Numbered from the stretch's first letter, positions 1 to 9,475 are shown. The stretch is 34,373 nt of DNA from Streptomyces longispororuber (GCF_014656095.1 NZ_BNBT01000093.1:1-34373), one strand, 5' to 3'. The notes: generated from the sequence alone by a model not told the origin. Made by a program: numbers and translations.

Positions 1-1
1 G

Positions 2-2293
2 CCGGAGGCCAGTGGTCCGCCCGCCGCCCCGGAGCCTGGCGGTGTGCGTGGCGCCGCCGCCCCGGGCCCCGGTGGTGCGCGCGACGCGACCGTCCGGGGC
101 GTGGGTCGGCCCCGGCGCGCGGCCGTGCCCGCCCCCCGCCCGGAACCGGTCGGCCCAGGAGCCGACTCCGTACCGCGCCCCGGCGCCCACCTGCCCGCCG
201 ACACCACGTCGTTCGTCGGGCGGTGCCGCGAGCGGGTTAGGGCCGCCCAGCTCCTGGACATCGCCCGGCTGGTCACGCTGACCGGCGTGGGCGGGGTGGG
301 CAAGACCCGGCTCGCGCTGCGCGTGGCCGCCGACGTGTCCCCGTCCTGCCCGGACGGGGCGTGGGCGGTGGACCTGGCCCCGCTCACCGACCCCAGGCTC
401 CTCGACCGGGCCGTGTGCGAGGCGCTCGGCTTCCGCGACCAGTCCGCGCTGCCCGCGCGCGAGGCGCTCGTCCAGCGCCTGCGGGACATGCGCGCCCTGC
501 TGGTGCTCGACAACTGCGAGCACGTCGTACCGGCCGCCGCCGACCTGGTGCACGCGCTGCTGCGCGCGGCCCCCGGCCTGCGGGTGCTCGCCACCAGCCG
601 CCACCTGCTCGGCGTGCCGGGCGAGCACGTCCTGCCGCTGCCCCCGCTGGCGCCGGACGAGGCGCTGCGCCTGCTCGCCGACCGGGCGCTCGCCTCGGCC
701 CCGGGCCTCGCCGTGGCCGACGCGCACGGGGACACGGCGCGCGACCTGTGCCGGCGCCTGGACGGCATCCCGCTGGCGATCGAGCTGGCGGCGATCCGCC
801 TCGCCACCCTGTCGGTGGAGGAGATCCTGGAACGCCTCGACGACCGCTTCCAGGTGCTGGCCGACGTCGACGCCCACGGCGGCGCCACGTCCGCGTCCCG
901 GTACGGCCGCACGCTGCGCGGCGTGGTCGACTGGAGCCACGACCTGTGCACGGGGTCCGAGCAACTGCTGTGGGCGCGGCTGTCCGTCTTCTCCGGCGAC
1001 TTCGGCCTGGAGGCGGCCGAGACCGTCTGCGCGGGCGACGGGATCGACCGCGAGGAGGTCGTACGGCTGCTGTCCGCGCTGGTCGCGAAGTCCATCCTGA
1101 GCACCGGCAGACGGGCCAGCCGGACCCGGTACCGGATGCTGGAGACCATCCGCCAGTACGGGCGGGCGCGGCTGCGCGAGCGGGGCCAGGAGACCGCGCT
1201 GCGCCGCCGCCACCTGGACTACTACCGCTCGCTGGCCGCCGCGGCCGCGGCGCGCTGGTGCGGCCCCGAGGAGGTCGACTGGCTGGCGCGGCTGCGCGAC
1301 GAGGTGCTGAACATCCGGGCCGCCCTGGACTTCGGTGCCACGCACGCCGGTGCGGCCGCCGCGGGCCTGGAGATCGCGACGAGCCTCACCCGTACGCGGT
1401 TCTGGTTCTTCAGCAGCACGCTCGGCGAAGGGCGCCACTGGTTCGAGCGCACCCTGGCCGCGGCCGCCGGGGCCGGGGAGACCGCCGGGGCCGGGGAGGC
1501 CGCGGTGGACGCGGTGCCGTCGTCCGGGCCGCCCCCTCCCGATCCCGTCCGCATCGGGGCGGTCAGCCTCCAGTCGTGGATCGCGCTGTGCCAGGGCGAC
1601 CGGCCCGCCGCGCGCCGCTTCCTCGACGACTGCTACAGCATGTCGGCGCGGCTGCCGCACGGCTCCGCGCTCCCCCAGGTGCTGTTCATCCGGGGCGCCG
1701 ACGCCATACTCACCCACGGCTGCGGCACGTCGATCGCGCTCCTCGACCGGGCGCGGGCCCGTATGCGGGAGGCGGGCCTGACCGGCGACGCCCACATGGC
1801 GACCATGCTGTGGGCGATGGCGTGCGGCTTCTTCGGGGAGCGGGAGGCGGCGTTCGCGGCCTGCCAGGAGTACGTGGCGGACGGCAGGACCCACGGCGGG
1901 CCCTGGGCCGGTTCGTGGACGCTGTGGGTGCACGGCCTGACCGAGCTGCTGCACGGCGACCCGGGCGCCGCCCTCCGCCTGGTCCGCGACAGCCTCCTGC
2001 CCCAGTGGGCCATCGACGACCGCTGGGGGCCGGTGTGGGGCGTGGAGTCGCTCGCCTGGGCCGCCGAGGCCACGGGCGAGCCGGACTACGCCGCGCGGCT
2101 CCTCGGCGCCGCCGCCCGGCTGCGCCGCACGACGGGCGTCTCCCTCGACGGTCTGACCCCGTTCTACGACGTCCACGTCCGCACGGTCCGCAGGGCCCGG
2201 GCGGCCCTCGGCGACGACGCCTACGTGGCCGCCTTCGCCCGCGGCACGGACACGACCGGGACGGGTCTGCGGGACCTCACCCTGCGGACATGA
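2..2293 (+). CDS. AfsR/LAL-like NB-ARC ATPase regulator with TPR-like C-terminus (5' end outside window)
   Basis: This is probably a large STAND-type transcriptional regulator, of the kind that couples nucleotide binding to control of antibiotic or developmental genes. The frame is open to the left edge, so the true start lies outside; a GTG at 44 is only an internal candidate. Counting from 44, a P-loop GVGGVGKTR sits at residues 81-89. It is followed by a Walker B-like LLVLDNCE, the motif TSRHLLGVPGE, an LDGIPLAIELAA helix and the VDWSHDLC and YRMLETIRQYGR segments typical of Streptomyces AfsR/LuxR-type ATPases. The last 300 or so residues are Ala/Leu-rich helical, TPR-like. No LuxR-type HTH is seen at the C-terminus, so any DNA-binding (SARP/BTAD) or kinase domain would have to be upstream of the window. 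The gene faces the dipeptidase gene tail to tail. Family assignment is firm; the regulatory target is unknown. Confidence 0.85.
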   Translation, partial: PEASGPPAAPEPGGVRGAAAPGPGGARDATVRGVGRPRRAAVPAPRPEPVGPGADSVPRPGAHLPADTTSFVGRCRERVRAAQLLDIARLVTLTGVGGVGKTRLALRVAADVSPSCPDGAWAVDLAPLTDPRLLDRAVCEALGFRDQSALPAREALVQRLRDMRALLVLDNCEHVVPAAADLVHALLRAAPGLRVLATSRHLLGVPGEHVLPLPPLAPDEALRLLADRALASAPGLAVADAHGDTARDLCRRLDGIPLAIELAAIRLATLSVEEILERLDDRFQVLADVDAHGGATSASRYGRTLRGVVDWSHDLCTGSEQLLWARLSVFSGDFGLEAAETVCAGDGIDREEVVRLLSALVAKSILSTGRRASRTRYRMLETIRQYGRARLRERGQETALRRRHLDYYRSLAAAAAARWCGPEEVDWLARLRDEVLNIRAALDFGATHAGAAAAGLEIATSLTRTRFWFFSSTLGEGRHWFERTLAAAAGAGETAGAGEAAVDAVPSSGPPPPDPVRIGAVSLQSWIALCQGDRPAARRFLDDCYSMSARLPHGSALPQVLFIRGADAILTHGCGTSIALLDRARARMREAGLTGDAHMATMLWAMACGFFGEREAAFAACQEYVADGRTHGGPWAGSWTLWVHGLTELLHGDPGAALRLVRDSLLPQWAIDDRWGPVWGVESLAWAAEATGEPDYAARLLGAAARLRRTTGVSLDGLTPFYDVHVRTVRRARAALGDDAYVAAFARGTDTTGTGLRDLTLRT

Positions 2294-2396
2294 GCCGACG
2301 CCGGAGCGCCCGGCCGACGTGCGGACAGCCACAGGCCGCCGGGTCGCGGGGCCACAGGGTCAGGACGGTGCCGTCGGGTGTCAGCCGCGAAGAAGC

Positions 2397-3107
2397 CTAG
2401 GCGTCCGTGCTGCCTCCACGAACATCGAGCCCGTCCGACACGAGCCCCTCCGGCGCGGGCCCTTCCTGCGGCCCGTAGAGCGCCGCGGGCGCCCCGGTGA
2501 CCAGTGCCCAGTAGCGGTCGCCGAAGGACCAGTGCCACCACTCGGTGGGGTAGTTGACCAGACCCGCCGCGGTCAGGGCGGAACCGAGCGTCTCCCGGTG
2601 GGCGCGGGCCCGCGCGCCGATGTTCGCGGCATGGGTGTAGCAGGCGCCGTCGCTGTCCTCGGGGTCCGCGTCCAGTCGCGTGCCCATGTCGAGTTCGCGC
2701 CCGTCGGCGTCGGCCAGGGTGAGGTCGACGGCCGCTCCGGCGCTGTGCGGGGCGACCGACGGTGGTGACACGTACCGGCTCGCCGCCGCGTGGATCCGCC
2801 CGGCGGACCAGTCGGGGTACAACGCGCGCAGCTCGCGCATGTGCTCCTCGAAGTAGGACCGCTGCAGCGACAGCGGCCGGTACCCCTCGACGAACAGCAG
2901 GCGCAACCCATCGGGCAGCGACGCCTGGGCCTTCAGCAGCCGTTCCAGCAGGCCCGCGCGGACGTACGCGAAGGCACCCGCGGCGTCTTCCTGCCGGTCG
3001 TCGACCAGCAGCCCGCCGTGACGGCGTACGTCGACGAGGGGTTCCCCGCACTCCGTCACGGGTATGGCGGCGACCCTGGCGTCTGACATCAACACGATCT
3101 CGGTCAT
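2397..3107 (-). CDS. VanX-like D-alanyl-D-alanine dipeptidase (peptidase M15D)
   Basis: Zinc dipeptidase predicted to cleave D-Ala-D-Ala, in cell-wall turnover or glycopeptide-resistance-type chemistry. Length is 236 residues, against about 202 for VanX. The VanX signature is complete: Arg77 in EGYRP, zinc ligands His121 and Asp128 in the SxHxxGxAxD-like segment, catalytic Glu189 and zinc ligand His192 in EWWHW. The spacings H-x6-D and E-x2-H equal those of VanX (His116/Asp123, Glu181/His184). No signal peptide is visible, so it is probably cytoplasmic. The start at 3107 was chosen as the first Met before the conserved body; a second Met at 3089 is an alternative, and neither has a strong ribosome-binding site. 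It is transcribed divergently from a MerR gene 93 bp away that carries a perfect inverted repeat in its promoter. VanH and VanA partners are absent, so a role in vancomycin resistance is not supported here. Confidence 0.88.
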   Translation of the reverse strand: MTEIVLMSDARVAAIPVTECGEPLVDVRRHGGLLVDDRQEDAAGAFAYVRAGLLERLLKAQASLPDGLRLLFVEGYRPLSLQRSYFEEHMRELRALYPDWSAGRIHAAASRYVSPPSVAPHSAGAAVDLTLADADGRELDMGTRLDADPEDSDGACYTHAANIGARARAHRETLGSALTAAGLVNYPTEWWHWSFGDRYWALVTGAPAALYGPQEGPAPEGLVSDGLDVRGGSTDA

Positions 3108-3167
3108 CGCGTGATGATCTCGCGTCACCGCCCCGTCCGGAAACCCCTTGTGTGCCGCGCACATGGA

Positions 3168-3186
3168 GTCTCCAGCGGGTGGAGAC
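3168..3186. promoter_or_regulatory. 19-bp inverted repeat, candidate MerR operator
   Basis: A perfect 7-bp inverted repeat, GTCTCCA and TGGAGAC, is separated by 5 bp and lies 15 bp before the MerR start codon, in the gap between the divergent dipeptidase and MerR genes. MerR regulators bind such dyads inside an overlong promoter spacer. A weak -10 (CACGAT, 3189-3194) a few bases before the ATG at 3201 would give a leaderless or near-leaderless transcript. The dyad is seen directly; operator function is inferred. Confidence 0.6.
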
Positions 3187-3200
3187 CGCACGATGGGGTC

Positions 3201-4157
3201 ATGAACGGCGACGCGCTCCTCTCCATCGGTGAACTGGCCCGCCGGACCGGCCTGTCGGTCCGGACCATCCGGTTCTACTCCGACGCGGGCCTCGTGCCGC
3301 CGGCCGACCGCACCCGCGCCGGGTACCGCCGCTACGACGCCGGTGCCGTGGCCCGTCTGGACCTCGTACGGACCCTGCGCGAGCTGGGCCTGGACCTCGC
3401 CACCGTCCGCAAGGTGGTCGAGCGCGAGGTCCCGCTGTCCGAGGCGGCCGCGGCCCACGCCGAAGCCCTGGACGTGCAGATCAGGGTGTTGCAGCAGCGC
3501 CGTGCCGTGCTGACGGCTGCGGCCGGACGCGGCTCCACGCCGGAGGAGTTGGGGCTCCTGCACCGCCTGACCCGGCTCTCCGGGCGGGAACGGCAGTGCC
3601 TCGTCGACGACTTCCTCGGCGCGGTCCTCGACGGGCTGCGCGCCCACCCCGCGTACACCGCGGTGGCGCGGTCCCTCACGCCGGAGCCGCCCGGCCTCCC
3701 GGACCCGGAACAGGTGGTTGCCTGGGCGGAGTTGGCGGAGCTGTTCCAGGACGCCGACTTCCGCTCCAGCGTGCACCGGATGGCCGGGGAACTGGCGGCC
3801 GACCGCGCGCGGGACGACACCACGGGGCTGCCCCTCGTCCTCGCCGAGGCGGTCCGCGCCCGGGTCGGACCGGCCCTGGCAGCCGGGGTCGACCCGGCGT
3901 CGGCGACGGCCGCCGCGGTCATGGCCCCCGTCGTCGCCCACTACGGCCGGGTCCTCGGCCACGCCGAGGGCCGCGGCACCACCGCCGACGCGATGCTCCG
4001 CCACCGGCTGGCGGACCGCCTGGAGCACATGAACGACCCCCGGCGCGACCAGTACCTGCGCCTGCTCGCGGTCGTCAACGGCCGGCCGGTCCCGGCGAAC
4101 CTCGCCCCGGCGCTCGACTGGTCGGTGCGGGCACTGCGGACCACACGTCGCGTGTGA
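3201..4157 (+). CDS. MerR-family transcriptional regulator
   Basis: Effector-responsive regulator of 318 residues. The N-terminal winged helix is textbook MerR: LSIGELARRTGLSVRTIRFY at about residues 7-26, then the GYRRYD wing at 41-46 and the dimerisation helix up to about residue 115. The remaining 200 residues form an all-helical effector domain that I do not recognise; it lacks the metal-binding cysteines of MerR/ZntR and does not look like TipAS. The ATG at 3201 was chosen because MNGDALLSIGEL fits the family start and follows the operator-like repeat; upstream in-frame codons lie in the promoter. It is divergent from the VanX-like gene, so both may share the 3168-3186 dyad: autoregulation plus control of the dipeptidase is the simplest inference. 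Confidence 0.9.
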   Translation: MNGDALLSIGELARRTGLSVRTIRFYSDAGLVPPADRTRAGYRRYDAGAVARLDLVRTLRELGLDLATVRKVVEREVPLSEAAAAHAEALDVQIRVLQQRRAVLTAAAGRGSTPEELGLLHRLTRLSGRERQCLVDDFLGAVLDGLRAHPAYTAVARSLTPEPPGLPDPEQVVAWAELAELFQDADFRSSVHRMAGELAADRARDDTTGLPLVLAEAVRARVGPALAAGVDPASATAAAVMAPVVAHYGRVLGHAEGRGTTADAMLRHRLADRLEHMNDPRRDQYLRLLAVVNGRPVPANLAPALDWSVRALRTTRRV

Positions 4158-4172
4158 GGCCCGGCGCGGGCC
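4158..4172. terminator. Candidate short hairpin terminator
   Basis: GGCCCG and CGGGCC form a perfect 6-bp stem with a 3-nt loop directly after the MerR stop codon, in the 92-bp gap between two convergent genes. There is no T-run, as is common in high-GC actinomycetes. Termination is inferred only. Confidence 0.35.
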
Positions 4173-4249
4173 GCGGGCGCGTCCCCCGACCGGCCGTCCG
4201 CCGCGCCGGAGTCGACAGGCCCGCCCAGGCGCACCGCGGCGGACCCGTG

Positions 4250-4801
4250 TCAGCGCCGGGCGTGGCGGATCGTGAGGCGGCCCATGCCCATCGCGCCGGA
4301 GACACGGATCGTGGGCCCGCCCGGGCCGGGGTGGCGCGGGGGTGTGTAGCGCGTGTCCTTCATCGCGGTGTGCAGGTCGTCGACGTCGACGACCGCGTCG
4401 CGGGGCACGGTGATGCCGGCCCTGCCGGTGGCGAGGTGCAGCTCGATGTCGACGACCGGGTGGGCGATGACCGCGCGGGACAGGTCAAGACGCACCGTGC
4501 CGAACGCGGACTCCACCTTGAGATGCCGGGGCACCCGCCAGGCGCCGCGCCGCTTGATGCGGCCCGTGGCGGCGGTGATCGTGGCGGTGGTGCCCTGCTC
4601 CTGCCGCTCCTCCGGCGGGAGCGCGGCCAGGGCCGCCTCGACCTGGTCGTGCGTGGTGGCGGTGAGCACCTGGTCGAGGCGGTCGTCCATCTCCTGGTGG
4701 GAGAGGTGTCCCATGGCGTACGCCTCCCGCAGGCGCCGCACGGCCTCGTCACGCTCGTCTTCGCCGACGCGCCTCGGCAGGTCTTCCGACAGGGAGCTCA
4801 T
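4250..4801 (-). CDS. DUF1707 domain protein with C-terminal cell-wall-stress-response-like domain
   Basis: Small protein of unknown function, 183 residues. Residues about 12-60 (DERDEAVRRLREAYAMGHLS...MDDRLDQVLTATT...ALAALP) are a clear DUF1707 domain, common in actinomycete membrane or envelope-associated proteins. The rest (VESAFGTVRLDLSRAVIAHPVVDIELHLATGRAGITVPRDAVVDVDD) resembles the beta-helical DUF2154/LiaF-type C-terminus. No transmembrane segment is seen between them, unlike many family members. The start at 4801 is supported by a TACAGT -10-like hexamer (4808-4813) only 6 bp upstream, which would give a leaderless mRNA. The frame stays open upstream to 5248, so a longer start cannot be excluded. 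It is convergent with the MerR gene. Confidence 0.8.
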   Translation of the reverse strand: MSSLSEDLPRRVGEDERDEAVRRLREAYAMGHLSHQEMDDRLDQVLTATTHDQVEAALAALPPEERQEQGTTATITAATGRIKRRGAWRVPRHLKVESAFGTVRLDLSRAVIAHPVVDIELHLATGRAGITVPRDAVVDVDDLHTAMKDTRYTPPRHPGPGGPTIRVSGAMGMGRLTIRHARR

Positions 4802-5194
4802 CCCCACACTGTAGGCCCACGTCAACGGCATGAAGCCTGCGCCGCCGGGGAGTTGCTTCATGTCTTCCGCCCATGGCTCCTGAGGCGTGCCCTGCCGCGT
4901 GCGTTCGTACGGCCGTACTCCGTGAGGGTGGCTTCCCCCGCCGGGTGTGGCCCGCTCGCCGTCGTATGGCTCTTCTCTGACGTGTGACTCTTCCATGACG
5001 TCGGAGGAATTGTCTGCCGCAGAACACACGTGAAGATCTGCATCCGGGGTAGGACAGCGTAACTTGGGACGGAAGCAGCCGTTCTTGTGTGCCGTGTCTT
5101 CGGACCAATCCCGCCCCGGGCACACAGGATCATGGCGCGAAACATACGGGTAGGATCCGCCAACACCCGTTCGTACGCAGGAGAGGTGGACGCC
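4802..5194. other. 393-bp divergent intergenic region
   Basis: No supported gene. It separates the DUF1707 gene (minus) from the lysine-rich protein gene (plus) and is less GC-rich than its surroundings around 4960-5160. It holds the leaderless -10 for the minus gene and the 5151-5156 -10 for the plus gene. An in-frame upstream extension of the DUF1707 gene runs through part of it but reads like non-coding DNA. Confidence 0.55.
5151..5156 (+). promoter_or_regulatory. -10 element for the 5195 gene
   Basis: TAGGAT fits the HrdB-type -10 consensus and would start transcription near 5163, about 30 nt before the ATG at 5195 and upstream of a strong AGGAGAGG ribosome-binding site (5178-5185). No good -35 hexamer is seen 17-18 bp upstream (GATCAT). 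Confidence 0.45.
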
Positions 5195-5965
5195 ATGTCT
5201 GACGCCCTGACCGAACCGACCGGGCTCGAGAGTCAATACGCCGCGCAACTGTCGGCCGACCTCGAGCGCAACGCCACGGAACAGGACCGCATCGGTGCCG
5301 AAGTGATCGCGTTGCAGGAGAAGTTGAAGGGCTTGCAGCGCGACCGGGAACTGCTGCTGAGGTTGCAGCGGCTCCTGGGCGAGCAGTCCACACAGGCCGA
5401 GCCGACCACGCGGGCCGAACAGCCCCAGGAGGGCGAGCGGTCCGCGCAGGCCGAGTCACCGGCCGAAGCAGCAGCCGAGCCGCAGACCGCGGAGGCCGAG
5501 GCGCAGACCGAGGCGGCCCCCGCGAAGCGGGTCCCGGCACCCCGGGGGTCCCGCCCCGCCACGCGCCCCACCAAGGCCCGGGGAAGCTCGGCGGGGACCC
5601 GCACGAAGCGCACCGGGCGCAAGAAGGCCGCGCCGCCCAAGAGCAAGGAGAAGTCCAAGGACAAGGCCAAGGACAAGGCCCCGGCCGGGCCGACGCTCAT
5701 CGAGCTGGTGCGCGCGCACCTGGGCGAGCAGAAGGAACCCCGCTCCGCCGCCGAGGTCACGGCGGCGCTCACCCAGGACCACCCCGAGCGCCCCGTCAAG
5801 ACCACGGTCGTACGCACCACCTTGGAGAACCTGGTCGCCAAGGGGCAGGCCCAGCGGTCCAAGCAGAAGAACTCCGTGTTCTACAGCGCCCCCGAGGCCG
5901 GCGAGCAGCAGCCCGCGCCGGCGCAGGAGGCCGCGGCCGAGCCGGAGCCGAAGCCGGAGGGCTGA
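5195..5965 (+). CDS. Lysine-rich coiled-coil protein with C-terminal winged-helix-like domain
   Basis: Probable DNA-associated protein of unknown role, 256 residues. Residues about 15-62 are heptad-like (LERNATEQDRIGAEVIALQ, then KLKGLQRDRELLLRLQRLL) and likely form a coiled coil. Residues 63-110 are Glu/Ala/Gln-rich and acidic. Residues 111-165 are strongly basic, with many Lys-Ala, Lys-Asp and Arg-Thr steps that recall histone-H1-like tails. Residues about 166-232 (TLIELVRAHLGEQKEPRSAA ... TTVVRTTLENLVAKG ... NSVFYSA) look like a winged helix of the BlaI/MarR-like type. The start has a good ribosome-binding site (AGGAGAGG, 9-nt spacing). Similar proteins are common in Streptomyces as hypothetical or regulatory proteins; function is not assigned. 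Confidence 0.85.
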   Translation: MSDALTEPTGLESQYAAQLSADLERNATEQDRIGAEVIALQEKLKGLQRDRELLLRLQRLLGEQSTQAEPTTRAEQPQEGERSAQAESPAEAAAEPQTAEAEAQTEAAPAKRVPAPRGSRPATRPTKARGSSAGTRTKRTGRKKAAPPKSKEKSKDKAKDKAPAGPTLIELVRAHLGEQKEPRSAAEVTAALTQDHPERPVKTTVVRTTLENLVAKGQAQRSKQKNSVFYSAPEAGEQQPAPAQEAAAEPEPKPEG

Positions 5966-5975
5966 CGCGCCGCGG

Positions 5976-6095
5976 GCGACACCTTCCGTGCGGTGACACT
6001 CCCGGTGGTGTGACTCCCCCGGGATGGCGCCTCCCCCGAGTAGGCACTCCTCCGGGATGGCCCCTCGTGCGGGATGACACCTTCCGTGGTGTGGC
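5976..6095. repeat. Degenerate 16-18-bp tandem repeat, about seven units
   Basis: The gap between the 5195 gene and the Rid gene contains successive units starting near 5976, 5994, 6011, 6029, 6046, 6062 and 6079. They are built around CTCCCCCGGGATGGC-like words (CCGGGATGGC twice, GCGGGATGAC once, ACCTTCCGTG twice). No coding frame with a sensible protein runs through it. Confidence 0.6.
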
Positions 6096-6233
6096 GGCAC
6101 CCGTGGTCCCGGACGGCGGAATGCGAGGAACGGCACCGGATGTTGCAGCGCACGAGGGATCCGTCCGGCTCCCTGACCGGTGCCGCCCTCGCCACCCGGC
6201 AGGGCGGCCGCGCACCTGAAGGAACGCCCGCAC

Positions 6234-6641
6234 ATGACGCACGACCAGCGCACCGTCACCAACCCGCCCACGCTGCACGACCCGACGCCCTTCGGTTACA
6301 GCCACGCCGTCTCGGCCCCCGGCGAGACCGTGCACATCGGCGGCCAGTACGCCTCCGACGCCAACGGCGCGCCCGTGCCCGGCGACTTCGCGGCGCAGGT
6401 GGACCTGGCCTTCGAGCGGCTCCGCTCGGCCCTGGAGGGCGTCGGGCTCGGCTTCGAGCACGTCGTCCGCCTCGGCACGTACATCGTGGACCACGACCTC
6501 GACAAGCTGGAGGTCCTCGGCAAGGCGCTGCACGCCCGCTTCGGCGACCGGCTCCCCGCCCAGACGCTCAGCGGCGTCGCCTCGCTCGCCCTGCCGGGCA
6601 TGCTCTTCGAGGTGGACGCGGTCGCCGTGCGCCCCGTCTGA
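6234..6641 (+). CDS. Rid family (YjgF/YER057c/UK114) protein
   Basis: Member of the small trimeric Rid family, 135 residues. The best known members (RidA) hydrolyse reactive enamines/imines such as 2-aminoacrylate. Family landmarks are present: the N-terminal PFGYSHAV segment, GQYASDANG, a central helix with AFERLRSALEGVG, VVRLGTYIVD and the C-terminal FEVDAVAV strand. The catalytic arginine of E. coli RidA (Arg105) aligns with Gln110 here (PAQTLSGV in place of PARSCVEV). This therefore looks like one of the divergent Rid subfamilies, and imine deaminase activity should not be assumed. A GAAGGA ribosome-binding site lies 10 nt before the ATG. It is convergent with metK. Confidence 0.88.
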   Translation: MTHDQRTVTNPPTLHDPTPFGYSHAVSAPGETVHIGGQYASDANGAPVPGDFAAQVDLAFERLRSALEGVGLGFEHVVRLGTYIVDHDLDKLEVLGKALHARFGDRLPAQTLSGVASLALPGMLFEVDAVAVRPV

Positions 6642-6653
6642 CGGCACAGGCCC

Positions 6654-6675
6654 CCGCGTCCCCTGCCCGACGCGG
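6654..6675. terminator. Candidate bidirectional terminator between Rid gene and metK
   Basis: CCGCGTC and GACGCGG form a perfect 7-bp stem with an 8-nt loop in the 63-bp gap between two convergent genes. No T-run. Likely a shared terminator by position. Confidence 0.45.
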
Positions 6676-6704
6676 CGGGAGCGGTCCGCATGCCCGGCGG
6701 TACG

Positions 6705-7910
<1,206 letters not shown>

Positions 7911-7951
7911 GGCGGGTTCCTTGGGTCGGCGGGTGCGTGGTGGCGCAGGGC

Positions 7952-9475
7952 TCAGCGGGGCGCGGGCGTGGTGGGGGCGTGCGGGGCGGCGCCGGTCCCG
8001 CGCAGGGCCCCGGCGACGAGGTCCTCGGCGGCGCCCGTGTAGTCGGCCGGGTCGAGCAGGGTGTCCAGGGCGGTGGCGTCCAGGTGCCCGGCGACGTCGG
8101 GGTCCTCGGCGAGCACGGCAGCGAGGGTGCGCTCCTGCCGGTCCGCCCGCGCGGAGGCGTCGGCGAGCAGGTGTGCGGCGCGGGCCCGGCCGAGGTGGGG
8201 CGCCAGGGCGGCCGCGAGGCGTTCCGTGACGATCTGGCTCCGGGTCAGGGCGAGGTTGGCCCGCATGCGCTCCGGCCGTACGACCAGGCCCGCGGCGAGT
8301 TCACCGGCGGTGGCCGCCGCGCCGCCGGTCAGGCGCAGGCACTCCCGCAGCGGCAGCCACTCGGCGTGCCAGGCACCGGCCGCGCGCTCGTCCTCCGACA
8401 CCAGGGCCTGGGTCAGCACGGACGCGTACGCCGGGACTTGGAGGGCGGCGCTGCGGATGAGGGTGGCGAGGACCGGGTTGCGCTTGTGCGGCATCGCGGA
8501 CGAGGCGCCGCGCCCCGCCCCCGTCGGCTCGGTGACCTCCGCGATCTCGGTCCTGCTCAGGGTGGTCACGTCGGCGGCGAACTTGCCGAGCGCCCCCGCG
8601 GTGAAGGCCAGGGCGGCCGCCAGGTCGGCCGTGGGGGTGCGCAGCGCGTGCCAGGGCAGGGCCGGGCGCGCCAGCCCCAGTTCGGCGGCGTAGGCGTCGA
8701 CCAGGCGCTCGGCGTAGCCGGTGTCCGGGCCCGCGTGGTCGGCGGTGTCGCGGCGGGCGTACTCCAGGTAGCCCGCCAGGGTGCCGGCCGCGCCGCCCAG
8801 GGAGACGGGCAGGGACCGCTGCACGACGGCCAGGCGGTGCTCGGCGTCCAGGACGAGGGAGCGCCAGCCCGCGGCCTTGAGGCCGAAGGTGGTGGGGACG
8901 GCGTGCAGCGCCAGGGTGCGGGCGGCGGTGACCGTGGCCCGGTGCCGGTCGGCGAGGTCTGCGAGGGCGGACGCGGCGCGCTCCAGGTCGGCCCGGAGCA
9001 CGGTCAGGGCGCGTACGGCGACCAGCATGGCCCCGGTGTCGAGGACGTCCTGGCTGGTGGAGCCGCGGTGGACGTACTCGGCGGCGTCCGGGTCGCGGCG
9101 GGCGACGGCCTCGGTCAGGGCGCGGACGAGGCCGACCACGGGGTTGGCCGTGGCGCGGGAGGCCAGGGCCAGCGCGCGCGGGTCGTAGAGCTCCGCCCGC
9201 GCGGCGCGGGTGATGGCGGCGGCGGCGCTCGCCGGGACGGTGCCGAGGGCGGCCTGGGTGCGGGCCAGGCCCGCCTCGGCGTCGAGCATCGCCTGGAGCC
9301 AGGCGCGGTCGCCGACCGCCGCCTCGACGGGGACGCCCACGCGCACCGGTGACAGCAGCCCGCTGTCGTCGGCCGCCGCCGTGCCCGTGGCGCGCGGGGT
9401 GACGGGCCCGCTGCCCGTTGGTGTCGGGGCGGCGCCACCCGCCGCTTCGGGTGTGGGCTGTGCGGGACGGTTCAC
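7952..9475 (-). CDS. Aspartase/fumarase-superfamily lyase, candidate nitrosuccinate lyase (CreD/FzmL-like)
   Basis: Lyase of 507 residues from the adenylosuccinate lyase / 3-carboxymuconate cycloisomerase branch. Seen: C1 motif GSTSQDVLDTG at 138-148, C2 motif LHAVPTTFGLKAAGW with His191, and the superfamily signature SSAMPHKRNPV at 325-335 carrying the mobile-loop serine. The first 40 residues are Pro/Ala/Thr-rich and probably disordered. The GTG at 9475 overlaps the stop of the FAD enzyme (GTGA), so the two are translationally coupled. In the aspartate-nitrosuccinate pathway, CreE/FzmM flavoenzymes oxidise aspartate to nitrosuccinate and CreD/FzmL lyases release nitrite and fumarate. The same pairing of a NAD_binding_9-type flavoprotein with this lyase class is the main argument for the call. 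No pca genes are nearby to support a cycloisomerase. Substrate is inferred. Confidence 0.7.
   Translation of the reverse strand: MNRPAQPTPEAAGGAAPTPTGSGPVTPRATGTAAADDSGLLSPVRVGVPVEAAVGDRAWLQAMLDAEAGLARTQAALGTVPASAAAAITRAARAELYDPRALALASRATANPVVGLVRALTEAVARRDPDAAEYVHRGSTSQDVLDTGAMLVAVRALTVLRADLERAASALADLADRHRATVTAARTLALHAVPTTFGLKAAGWRSLVLDAEHRLAVVQRSLPVSLGGAAGTLAGYLEYARRDTADHAGPDTGYAERLVDAYAAELGLARPALPWHALRTPTADLAAALAFTAGALGKFAADVTTLSRTEIAEVTEPTGAGRGASSAMPHKRNPVLATLIRSAALQVPAYASVLTQALVSEDERAAGAWHAEWLPLRECLRLTGGAAATAGELAAGLVVRPERMRANLALTRSQIVTERLAAALAPHLGRARAAHLLADASARADRQERTLAAVLAEDPDVAGHLDATALDTLLDPADYTGAAEDLVAGALRGTGAAPHAPTTPAPR

Noticed and set aside
2..2293. LuxR-type LAL regulator
   Set aside because: No C-terminal LuxR helix-turn-helix is present, so only the ATPase/TPR part is claimed.
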